Shown: piece by piece, positions 35,298 to 41,481 of the stretch
Numbering within the stretch: position 1 is the stretch's first letter
How the letters are laid out: each line of letters begins with the position of its first letter
Assembly (NCBI GenBank): GCA_015665315.1
Contig: JADFAK010000007.1
Coordinates: forward strand, 1 to 41,481
Source: Flavobacteriales bacterium
Lineage (GTDB): Bacteria > Bacteroidota > Bacteroidia > Flavobacteriales_D > Sanyastnellaceae
Direction: 5' to 3'
DNA: 41,481 nucleotides
Made by a program: the position numbers and the translations under genes
The notes under the pieces: model-generated
Database searches by the model: none
Told to the model about the DNA's origin: nothing
The model's input: only the letters and a program-made list of their open reading frames with translations

Positions 35298-35314
35298 CAT
35301 TTGCGCTTGTCGCT
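35298..35314 (+). repeat. 17-base motif identical to 1001-1017
   Basis: An exact copy of catttgcgcttgtcgct, 20 bases past the dehydratase stop and 114 bases before the next gene. It may be a second, weaker promoter or the start of a small RNA. Confidence 0.5.
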
Positions 35315-35405
35315 AATATTGAGCTAAGAGAGGACGCGGAACCATGATTTAACTCAAAATTTCGAAAACTCTTTCACTTGATCGCAGGGAGTGTGTGTAA
35401 ACTCG

Positions 35406-35413
35406 TATTTTTG
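35406..35413 (+). promoter_or_regulatory. -7 box TATTTTTG
   Basis: An exact TAnnTTTG match 15 bases before the ATG at 35429, suggesting a leader of roughly eight to ten bases for the small-protein/YigZ pair. Confidence 0.5.
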
Positions 35414-35428
35414 ACTAAATTTTGAATT

Positions 35429-35830
35429 ATGACCGTAGATCAACACATTGAATTGGCACAATTGCAACAGGAGCTAAGCACTTATATTGGGCTTGGGGAT
35501 AACTCCTTGGTTTTCAATTTCGATGAACACAACGGCAAGTTTAAGCTGCACCTAATTACAGTGAATCCTCGCCACAACCAGTCTTTTCTATACAATACGA
35601 CTGAAGGGCTTTCAAAAGTTGACGCCTTACGGCAAATGCTGATTTACGTGCAAAATCAGAAAGACAAGGAGAATTCATATACCATTCAGTGGTCCTTGCA
35701 AGGTGAGAACAATCTACACACGAGTTATTTCAGCGCGAAGAATATTCTCGGTGCACTGGACAAGTTGTACTACGACCGCGATCCGAATGTCATTACTGTT
35801 TTCAACGTAGCTCTCAATCCAACCGCGTAA
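35429..35830 (+). CDS. Hypothetical protein, 133 aa
   Basis: A soluble, slightly acidic protein without signal peptide or transmembrane segment. Residues 25-60 (SLVFNFDEHNGKFKLHLITVN) look like two beta strands. Residues 74-85 (SKVDALRQMLIYV) form a helix, followed by more strand and helix (YTIQWSLQGEN, AKNILGALDKLYY), so a small alpha/beta fold is likely. I do not recognise the family. Its coding character is sound (a good promoter box and a protein-like composition). The end is two bases from the possible ATT start of the IMPACT-family gene, so the two are probably translated in tandem. Confidence 0.72.
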   Translation: MTVDQHIELAQLQQELSTYIGLGDNSLVFNFDEHNGKFKLHLITVNPRHNQSFLYNTTEGLSKVDALRQMLIYVQNQKDKENSYTIQWSLQGENNLHTSYFSAKNILGALDKLYYDRDPNVITVFNVALNPTA

Positions 35831-35862
35831 ATATTTCACTTCGGGCGGACACATATAGAACT

Positions 35863-36450
35863 TTGAAAGCTCCTTCCGAGGACATGTACAAAGTAAAAGG
35901 GAGCAAGCATTTTGGCTATGCATTTCCTGTGTGGAGTGAGGAGGAGATCAAGGCTGTTTTGGAGCAGTTGCGAGCCGATCATCATGCCGCACGTCATCAC
36001 TGTTATGCCTTTCGCTTGGGTTTGGATAAGGCGCACTATCGTGCAAATGATGATGGTGAACCGAGTAATTCGGCAGGTAAGCCCATCTTAGGGCAAATTG
36101 AATCCTTTGACCTAACCAATATTCTCATTGTAGTCATCCGTTATTTCGGAGGGACCAAATTGGGTGTTGGAGGATTGATCGACGCGTATCGTACGGCGGC
36201 AAGGATGGCCATTGAAAAGGGTACCATCGTTGAGCTCCAGGTAACTAATTTGTATCAAATCAACTTCCCCTACAGTTTGATGAGCGACGTGATGGGCTTC
36301 CTGAAGAAATGGGATCTCCCGCAATTCGAACAAGACTTTGACATGGCTTGTAGTCTCCAAACTGAAGTTCGCCTCGACGACGCTCAAATGCTTGAAGAAT
36401 TCTTCGAAGAACTTGAGGGAGCCGAGGCCAAACTGGTTGGTACAAAGTAG
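35863..36450 (+). CDS. IMPACT/YigZ family protein, 195 aa (true start probably upstream)
   Basis: The YigZ/IMPACT family has an N-terminal domain tied to translation control. Core motifs: DHHAARHHCYAFRLG, RANDDGEPSNSAGKPILGQI, IVVIRYFGGTKLGVGGLIDAYRTAA. The coordinate given is the first conventional start (TTG). The frame is open further upstream and there encodes RADTYRTL, which corresponds to the conserved DTYKTI start of Bacteroidota homologs. The only plausible initiator before it is ATT at 35833, two bases after the stop of the upstream gene. Real translation therefore probably begins at 35833 and adds ten residues. It is in tandem with the 133-residue unknown. Confidence 0.88.
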   Translation: MKAPSEDMYKVKGSKHFGYAFPVWSEEEIKAVLEQLRADHHAARHHCYAFRLGLDKAHYRANDDGEPSNSAGKPILGQIESFDLTNILIVVIRYFGGTKLGVGGLIDAYRTAARMAIEKGTIVELQVTNLYQINFPYSLMSDVMGFLKKWDLPQFEQDFDMACSLQTEVRLDDAQMLEEFFEELEGAEAKLVGTK

Positions 36451-36540
36451 CGCGACAACGCTCAATTTAAGCGATTTTCACTGTTTGCAACCTTGTTGAA
36501 AATAATCCGACAAAGCGCACAGGTCGGCGCTTTCCGATGC

Positions 36541-36548
36541 TAACTTTG
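36541..36548 (+). promoter_or_regulatory. -7 box TAACTTTG
   Basis: An exact TAnnTTTG match ending 10 bases before the ATG at 36559, giving a leader of only a few bases. Confidence 0.55.
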
Positions 36549-36558
36549 AAGTATACCT

Positions 36559-37866
36559 ATGCTTCAACGAATTCTTACATTCGGATGTTTGTTTTTGGGC
36601 GTTCTACTCGCTCAAGGACAACAAGTTACTGTCATAAATAATTATGGTGACACGACTGGTATGGGCCCAAATCAGGCCTTTCAATTACGAGAAACGCAGA
36701 AGCACACGGTCGTTATCAACTACTACGAAGTTGCGGACACAGCCCAAATTGATCGATTGACCATGCTCATCAATGGAGCGCTAGGTTTCTACATTGATCA
36801 ATCCTACGAAGTCAAAAACGACAAAGTCGCCTTTCGCAAAAGCCGTAAGACGATGGTGAAAGAAATGAACCAAATAGTTGTCGACGCCGTCAAATTCTAC
36901 CGCTACCGAGAAATTGTCAATTTTAGTGGATTCTCCGATCAAGTAGCAAAAAAGATAGATGCGCTTGCCGAAACGAAATTGTCCAGTTCCTCATTGGACG
37001 GGAAGCCGAATATCAATCTGCAAAAAGAAGAAATCGCCCGACTAAAAATTGAGGATTTAAAATCACTGGCATTCTTGGAAGTGGGATCATTTTCTGGTGA
37101 CAATTTGATGGTCATCAGCAATACCTCCGTTGAAACAATTGATCAGGCCACCCAAGAGGCATTGCTGCTTGAGCTTAGCGAATTTAAAACACACGACGAG
37201 TTGAACACCATGCAATTTGACCTGAGCAATGCTAGCATCACCCTGCTTGCTTCTGAAGATGAGTTCTTGCTTCCCGATTATCAGAGTCAAACTGAACCGC
37301 AGGATGATTTTGCCAAGCAAGTCCTAGCGATGTTGGAGGAAAACAAGCAAGAAATGCGCATCATGCGTAGTGAGATAGACCAAATTCGCCGGGAGCAAGA
37401 ACGAGAACGGCAGCAGCAAGAAACCAACTCCAACGTTCAGAAGCAGATAGATGAACTTCGTGAGATGATAGTGACCTTGGTTCAAGGTGAAATTGCCGGT
37501 TTAGGAGAAGGGAAAACCAAGGTGCCTGCTCGTCCGCGAATTGCCAATTTACCGTCGGACGTCACGCTTACATTTGCCAGCGGCTCAACCTCTATCAATG
37601 GTGCTGGACAGCTGATTGTGAGTGAAATAATTGATCTCCTGGCACATTATCCGGAGATGAAAGTGATGATCACGGGGTATGCCGACTTGCAAGGAGATCC
37701 GGCGAAAAATCTGATCATTTCTCAGAACCGAGCCAAGCAAGTGCGCAAACTCATTGCCCAACGAGGTATTTCGAACGACCGTCTGATTATGAATTATTTT
37801 GGCGACAGTCAAGCCTCGAGCATTTCTCAATCGGAACGAAAAGTTGTAATCGAGTTTTTGTATTAA
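36559..37866 (+). CDS. OmpA-family envelope protein, 435 aa
   Basis: The signal peptide is MLQRILTFGCLFLGVLLAQGQ. The N-terminal two thirds has no match I recognise. It contains a charged predicted helix or coiled coil at about residues 255-315 (EENKQEMRIMRSEIDQIRRE). The C-terminal 100 residues are an OmpA-like peptidoglycan-binding domain (VTLTFASGSTSINGAGQLIV, MITGYADLQGDPAKNLIISQ, NRAKQVRKLIAQRGI). There, the usual Asp of the TDN/D motif is represented by YADLQGD. It probably ties the outer membrane or an envelope complex to the cell wall. The promoter box is close to the ATG. Its partner is unknown. Confidence 0.83.
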   Translation: MLQRILTFGCLFLGVLLAQGQQVTVINNYGDTTGMGPNQAFQLRETQKHTVVINYYEVADTAQIDRLTMLINGALGFYIDQSYEVKNDKVAFRKSRKTMVKEMNQIVVDAVKFYRYREIVNFSGFSDQVAKKIDALAETKLSSSSLDGKPNINLQKEEIARLKIEDLKSLAFLEVGSFSGDNLMVISNTSVETIDQATQEALLLELSEFKTHDELNTMQFDLSNASITLLASEDEFLLPDYQSQTEPQDDFAKQVLAMLEENKQEMRIMRSEIDQIRREQERERQQQETNSNVQKQIDELREMIVTLVQGEIAGLGEGKTKVPARPRIANLPSDVTLTFASGSTSINGAGQLIVSEIIDLLAHYPEMKVMITGYADLQGDPAKNLIISQNRAKQVRKLIAQRGISNDRLIMNYFGDSQASSISQSERKVVIEFLY

Positions 37867-37923
37867 TCCATCAACTTTTGGTTCGGTCGTGTCTTTGTCC
37901 GTTCAAATTGCGATTTTTGCCGC

Positions 37924-38541
37924 ATGAAGATTATTTGCATTGGACGAAATTATGCGGATCACGCGAAAGAGTTAGGGAACTCGGCGCCTGCCGAACCCAT
38001 ATTCTTTTTAAAGCCCGACTCAGCGATTCTAGCCCATCGACATCCCTTGTTCATTCCTGAGTGGACCAAGGACATTCATTATGAAGTTGAATTGGTCGTT
38101 CGTATCAATCGGTTGGGAAAGTATATCGAGGAATCTTTTGCTCACAAGTATTACGACGAAATTGGAATTGGCATCGACTTCACCGCTAGGGATATTCAGC
38201 AAGAATGCAAGACAAAGGGATTGCCATGGGAAAAGGCCAAAGCATTTGACGGAAGTGCCGCGCTGAGTAGGGCCTTCTTGCCATTGACCGAACTAGGTGG
38301 AGAGGTTCAAGATATACGCTTTACGCTTGAGAAAAATGGTGAGGAAATGCAAACTGGTTGGTCGGGCGACATGATTTTCACTGTAAATCAAATCATTGCC
38401 TACGTGTCACAATTTATGACGCTTCGCATGGGAGACTTGATTTACACGGGAACACCTGCAGGTGTGGGGCCTGTAAAGCCCGAAGATGTATTGGTGTGCA
38501 AATTGGCCGACAAGGAATTACTCAAAGTAAAAATCAAGTAG
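37924..38541 (+). CDS. Fumarylacetoacetate hydrolase family protein, 205 aa
   Basis: A metal-dependent C-C bond hydrolase or tautomerase/decarboxylase of the FAH fold. Motifs: GRNYADHAKELG at the start, FLKPDSAI, HYEVELVVRI (metal Glu residues), GIGIDFTARDIQ and MRMGDLIYTGTPAGVGPV near the end. At 205 residues it is the short, single-domain form (as in acylpyruvases). Its stop is only three bases from the 3' end of the convergent DAHP synthase gene. The physiological substrate (acylpyruvate or oxaloacetate tautomer, for example) cannot be decided here. Confidence 0.92.
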   Translation: MKIICIGRNYADHAKELGNSAPAEPIFFLKPDSAILAHRHPLFIPEWTKDIHYEVELVVRINRLGKYIEESFAHKYYDEIGIGIDFTARDIQQECKTKGLPWEKAKAFDGSAALSRAFLPLTELGGEVQDIRFTLEKNGEEMQTGWSGDMIFTVNQIIAYVSQFMTLRMGDLIYTGTPAGVGPVKPEDVLVCKLADKELLKVKIK

Positions 38542-38544
38542 ATT

Positions 38545-39639
38545 CTACCAGAAGACACCTTTGGATTGTGCTTCTTTCCTTTCCTTGTTCACGACCTCCG
38601 TCTGCCTACGGATAGATTCCTCGTGCAGATTCTCCAAGAAATTCTTGATAAATGAAGTCGACACGTTGGCTGGTTTTAGCGCTTTGTCGTATAAATCAAT
38701 AACCTCTTTCCAACGCTCCAACTGCAGGATGGTGAGTCCGTGCTCCTTTTTATAATCGCCTATGGCATCGGTTAATTCCATGCGGGCCGATAAGAATCGA
38801 GCGATTTCTTCGTCCAATGTATCTACCTCAGCTCGTAGTTTTCCGAGTTTGCTGATCACCGCGGGATCGAGAATATCTTCGCGCCTCCAGATGAGATTGT
38901 TAAGCAGCAGCTTCAATTCACTGGGGATGATTTGTTGCTTGGCATCACTCAGGGCTTCGGCAGGACATGGGTGCGATTCGAGCATTAAGCCGTCCATTCC
39001 CAGGTCGATCGCCTTCTGAGCAATTTCACCTAGGCCTTCTCTTTTCCCATTGATATGGCTTGGGTCACAGAGCATGGGTATCTCGGGGAAGTGCGTGCGC
39101 ATGGCAATAGGAATTTCCCACATGGGTTTATTCCGATAATTCGATTTCCCATAAAATGAAAAGCCACGGTGCAATACGGCAAGCTGACCTATCCCTGCGT
39201 GTTTCAATCGTTCAACAGCTCCAATCCACAGTTGCAGATCGGGGTTTAGGGGATTCTTTATGACGACTGGAATATCTACACCTTTTAGTGAGTCGGCGAT
39301 TTCTTGAACAGAAAAGGGGTTCACTGTAGTGCGAGCGCCAATCCAAAGAATATCTATTCCTGCTTTCAAGGACGCCTCCACATGTTCTGAATTCGCCACT
39401 TCTGTTGCTACGGGTAGCTTGGCCAATTGACCAGCTTGTTTGAGCCATGGCAAGGCTACCGAGCCCATCCCTTCAAAGGAATCAGGACGTGTACGGGGTT
39501 TCCAGATACCGGCTCGAATCACATCGATCTTGGAAGAATCAATGGACTTGGCAAAAGAAGCCAATTGACTTTCAGATTCGGCACTACATGGACCGGCGAT
39601 GACAAATGGTCGATCGGTCCTTTTAAAATCAACTTTCAT
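38545..39639 (-). CDS. Bifunctional DAHP synthase/chorismate mutase, 364 aa
   Basis: The first step of the shikimate pathway joined to the first step of phenylalanine/tyrosine synthesis. Residues 1-260 are a class Iβ (KDO8P-like) DAHP synthase: AGPCSAESE, IRAGIWKPRTRPDSFEGMG, CDPSHINGKRE, DGLMLESHP. Residues about 275-355 are an AroQ-type chorismate mutase helix bundle (KLRAEVDTLDEEIARFLSARM). The ATG at 39639 is chosen over a TTG at 39648. The promoter box is immediately upstream. It is typical of Bacteroidota, where the mutase is C-terminal and may allow prephenate feedback control. It ends three bases from the convergent FAH gene. Confidence 0.93.
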   Translation of the reverse strand: MKVDFKRTDRPFVIAGPCSAESESQLASFAKSIDSSKIDVIRAGIWKPRTRPDSFEGMGSVALPWLKQAGQLAKLPVATEVANSEHVEASLKAGIDILWIGARTTVNPFSVQEIADSLKGVDIPVVIKNPLNPDLQLWIGAVERLKHAGIGQLAVLHRGFSFYGKSNYRNKPMWEIPIAMRTHFPEIPMLCDPSHINGKREGLGEIAQKAIDLGMDGLMLESHPCPAEALSDAKQQIIPSELKLLLNNLIWRREDILDPAVISKLGKLRAEVDTLDEEIARFLSARMELTDAIGDYKKEHGLTILQLERWKEVIDLYDKALKPANVSTSFIKNFLENLHEESIRRQTEVVNKERKEAQSKGVFW

Positions 39640-39645
39640 GCAAAA

Positions 39646-39653
39646 CAAAGGTA
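39646..39653 (-). promoter_or_regulatory. Promoter box TACCTTTG adjoining the DAHP synthase start
   Basis: On the minus strand this is an exact TAnnTTTG match ending six bases before the ATG at 39639. It implies a leaderless or nearly leaderless mRNA. Confidence 0.6.
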
Positions 39654-39731
39654 AGAAGAACTCCTTTACAGAAACCCCAACAACTTTGTGGATGAAGGTA
39701 TTAGAAACACTGTTTTTAATATTATTGGCTT

Positions 39732-40448
39732 ATGAAAAATATTTGGATCCTGGGATTGATGGCAATGGCTAGTTGCTCTCCCCCACTTTATTTACCCAAT
39801 ACGGTGCAAGCTCCAACCCTATTAGAACAAGGAGAAGTAGAAGTAGGCACCTATTGGGGTAGTGATAACCTCAACGTACAAGTTGCGGGCGCGGTAACCG
39901 ATAAAATAGGCATATTGGCCTCCGGCGCGTCGGACTTCAATTCAATGTCCGATAGTACCTACCATCATTTTGGCGAGGTTGGAATTGGGTATACGCACCA
40001 TTGGGCCGACTTAGAAAACAGGTCGAAAGTGGCCCCCTTGATCATGGGATTTGCCGGCTATGGGGCAGGTGTTGTTCGAGGTGAAAACGACTCTGGGGTA
40101 TCTGATGACAACACCTTCACCAGTTACGGATGGGGAATGTATGACCGCGTGTTTTTCCAACTGGGCGGTGGGTTCACCCAAAAGAATGTCGAATTGCTCT
40201 TCAACCTACGCACGACCTATGTCACCTTCCATAAGCTGGAGACCAATTTCGCCAATCTACGAGGTACAAGCAGAGAAAACGTATTTCTAGAGCCTACATT
40301 GACCTTGAAAGCTGGAGGAGAACGATTGAAATTTTTCGGTCAATTGGGATGGGCTTATTCGTCCAAGGAAATGAGTGAAGTTGCATTCAGACAAGAGCCG
40401 CTGATGCTTTCTCTTGGAATCAACTATCAGCTCAATTTTAAAAAGTAA
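39732..40448 (+). CDS. Predicted outer-membrane beta-barrel lipoprotein, 238 aa
   Basis: The N-terminus MKNIWILGLMAMASCSPP has a lipobox (MASC) with Cys15. The rest has regular amphipathic strands (EVGTYWGSDNLNVQVAGAV, GEVGIGYTHHWADL, LMLSLGINYQLNFKK) typical of a small barrel of eight or so strands, with an aromatic penultimate region. I do not recognise a function. Such proteins are common, poorly studied outer-membrane components in Bacteroidota. A strong bidirectional terminator follows. Confidence 0.72.
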   Translation: MKNIWILGLMAMASCSPPLYLPNTVQAPTLLEQGEVEVGTYWGSDNLNVQVAGAVTDKIGILASGASDFNSMSDSTYHHFGEVGIGYTHHWADLENRSKVAPLIMGFAGYGAGVVRGENDSGVSDDNTFTSYGWGMYDRVFFQLGGGFTQKNVELLFNLRTTYVTFHKLETNFANLRGTSRENVFLEPTLTLKAGGERLKFFGQLGWAYSSKEMSEVAFRQEPLMLSLGINYQLNFKK

Positions 40449-40462
40449 GATTTTCGTCAATT

Positions 40463-40504
40463 AAAAAGAGCGACATCCCATAAGTGGGTTGTCGCTCTTT
40501 TTTT
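40463..40504. terminator. Bidirectional terminator between the lipoprotein gene and the tRNA cluster
   Basis: A stem of about 17 pairs with one T-T mismatch (aaaaagagcgacatccca paired with tgggttgtcgctctttttt) around a taag loop, with A and T runs on either side. It ends transcripts arriving from both directions. Confidence 0.93.
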
Positions 40505-40505
40505 G

Positions 40506-40589
40506 TGCCCGGAGCGGGACTCGAACCCGCACATCCATACGAATACATGGCCCTCAACCATGCCTGTCTACCAATTTCAGCACCCGGGC
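40506..40589 (-). tRNA. tRNA-Leu (anticodon GAG)
   Basis: The minus-strand sequence starts GCCCGGGTGC and ends TCCGGGC plus discriminator A. It folds as a class II tRNA with a long variable arm. The anticodon stem CATGG/CCATG frames the loop TTGAGGG, so the anticodon is GAG. The T arm carries GGTTCGAGTCCC. No CCA is encoded: the next bases are CAAAA. A possible -7 box GACATTTG lies about 20 bases upstream. Confidence 0.93.
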
Positions 40590-40649
40590 GAAGGGTGTTT
40601 CAATGAACAAATGTCCATTTTATTCTTCCAATTCTGGCAAAAAAACGCC

Positions 40650-40700
40650 AAAAAAAAGAAAAGGTGCGCTGGCAAGTTATTACTCACTCACACACCTTTT
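40650..40700 (-). terminator. Terminator between the two tRNAs
   Basis: On the minus strand, starting directly after the tRNA-Lys CCA, AAAAGGTGTG pairs with CGCACCTTTT (one wobble, 22-base loop) and is followed by C and eight T. It suggests the two tRNAs are separately ended, or attenuated. Confidence 0.65.
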
Positions 40701-40776
40701 TGGTGATCCCGCTGGGATTCGAACCCAGGACCCATACATTAAAAGTGTATTGCTCTACCAGCTGAGCTACAGGACC
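40701..40776 (-). tRNA. tRNA-Lys (anticodon TTT)
   Basis: The minus-strand sequence starts GGTCCTGTAGCTCAGCTGG and ends CGGGATC plus discriminator A and an encoded CCA. The anticodon stem ATACA/TGTAT frames the loop CTTTTAA, so the anticodon is TTT. The D arm (GCTCAGCTGGTAGAGC) and T arm (GGTTCGAATCC) are canonical. It has its own promoter upstream at 40799-40830. Confidence 0.96.
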
Positions 40777-41102
40777 AGTACTGCTTCAAAAGCGGGTGCA
40801 AATATAAAGTGATTTCGATTAAATTCGCAAGCATATTCCAATTTTGTCCCAATCATCTTCATTACCCCTTGATTTACAGGTGTTTTCGATTGAAAGAATG
40901 ACAAGTTTGAACAATAAAACATAGCTAGGATCTACTGAGCCTTGAAAAAGGTGTCGGTATAAAAGTCTATTTAGAAACAATCCAATCGCCAATAATGCAG
41001 CAAAGGAGGGAATAAATCGTTTTCTTTGTAATAAATGCTCGTCAGAGCAACTTTTCAGATGACAATTGCATCTAATTGTTAGAAACCAAAATAGCAAGAA
41101 AA
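40777..41102. other. Intergenic region upstream of the tRNA genes
   Basis: 326 bases with the tRNA-Lys promoter near the left end. A 92-codon minus frame (40819-41097) starts with TTG, has an irregular composition and overlaps the promoter, so I do not accept it as a gene. Otherwise I see no feature. Confidence 0.6.
40799..40830 (-). promoter_or_regulatory. tRNA-Lys promoter: TTG -33 and TATATTTG -7
   Basis: On the minus strand TTG (40830-40828) and TATATTTG (40806-40799) are 21 bases apart, a full match to the Bacteroidota consensus. Transcription would start near 40792, about 16 bases before the tRNA. Confidence 0.75.
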
Positions 41103-41481
41103 ATGAGAAAACTTATTCTCTTGATTATCATGGCACTGCCTATCTGCGCAGTTGCCCAAAACACCGAACCGAACGACTTGGTAACTAGTGCGTTTACGTC
41201 ACAAGAAATCGCCAACATGAGCGATCAACAAGTAGAGCTTCTAAATTTTCAAGCAACCTCTGGATTTATAGTTTCGGAAGGAAAAACTGGAATTGAAAAC
41301 TGTATTTCAGCTGGAGAGCTGCTGCACAAAGAAAGTGGAACACCTATTTCTGTTGACGACCTGGAAGATCTCAATATCCACTTATTTGATTTTGAACAAC
41401 TAGAAAGCACACATACCAACTACTGTTTTGAAGATGGTACTGTAATAATGATCTATTCAAGTGAGCGTCTGGAAACGTTAT
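41103..41481 (+). CDS. Predicted secreted protein, truncated at the right edge (126 codons visible)
   Basis: Begins MRKLILLIIMALPICAVAQ, a signal peptide ending AVAQ. The visible 126 residues then read NTEPNDLVTSAFTSQEIANM and continue as an acidic, soluble domain with two cysteines (ENCISAG and NYCFEDG) to the window edge, with no stop codon. I do not recognise the family. Nothing can be said about the C-terminus, including whether a T9SS sorting domain follows. Confidence 0.7.
   Translation, partial: MRKLILLIIMALPICAVAQNTEPNDLVTSAFTSQEIANMSDQQVELLNFQATSGFIVSEGKTGIENCISAGELLHKESGTPISVDDLEDLNIHLFDFEQLESTHTNYCFEDGTVIMIYSSERLETL

Noticed and set aside
40489-40812. Plus-strand frame across both tRNA genes
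   Set aside because: It covers tRNA genes and terminators, a known cause of false ORFs.
40819-41097. 92-codon minus frame upstream of the tRNAs
   Set aside because: TTG start, irregular composition and overlap with the tRNA-Lys promoter.

Overview
The window is a chromosomal segment of a Bacteroidota bacterium, most likely Flavobacteriales-like. The grounds are two proteins with type IX secretion (T9SS) C-terminal sorting domains, a PorT-type T9SS protein, SprB-like repeats, a DUF5117-type zinc metalloprotease, a bifunctional DAHP synthase/chorismate mutase, a Rho factor with a large charged insertion, and many promoters of the Bacteroidota form TAnnTTTG. No Shine-Dalgarno pattern stands out. 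Genus cannot be fixed from the sequence alone.

Layout. 1-1.6 kb: the 3' part of hutH and a convergent TPR gene. 1.8-10.3 kb: a secreted/envelope block with two paralogous FG-GAP/ASPIC-UnbV/SprB/T9SS proteins flanking a membrane-anchored penicillin-acylase-family hydrolase, then a small secreted HYR-like protein. 10.5-15.4 kb: a two-gene unit of a 1046-residue TPR protein and an outer-membrane beta-barrel, closed by a strong terminator. 15.6-17.8 kb: gyrB with a hairpin-bearing leader and a bidirectional terminator. 17.8-24.3 kb: an ICMT/LmtA-like membrane methyltransferase, a 7TMR-DISM/LytS-type histidine kinase, a secreted zinc metalloprotease and a lipoprotein. 24.4-29.7 kb: aldehyde dehydrogenase, an ATE/Bpt-like aminoacyl-tRNA-protein transferase, exonuclease III, a family 2 glycosyltransferase and pdxH. 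30-35.3 kb: rho, a DUF4199 protein overlapping porT, and a WbpM/CapD-type nucleotide-sugar dehydratase. 35.4-40.4 kb: an unknown small protein, an IMPACT/YigZ protein, an OmpA-family protein, an FAH-family hydrolase, DAHP synthase/chorismate mutase and an OM lipoprotein. 40.5-40.8 kb: tRNA-Leu(GAG) and tRNA-Lys(TTT) on the minus strand. A secreted-protein gene runs off the right edge.

Most genes are housekeeping or envelope functions. I see no insertion sequence, phage, CRISPR array or obvious defence island. Links between genes: PorT belongs to the T9SS that would export the two FG-GAP proteins, and the dehydratase and glycosyltransferase fit surface polysaccharide synthesis. The less ordinary signals are the FG-GAP/acylase/FG-GAP arrangement, the uncharacterised TPR/barrel unit, a degenerate ATE-like transferase, Rho's long charged insertion, promoters placed so close to start codons that leaderless mRNAs are implied, a terminator-like hairpin in the gyrB leader, and a 17-base motif found at two distant sites.
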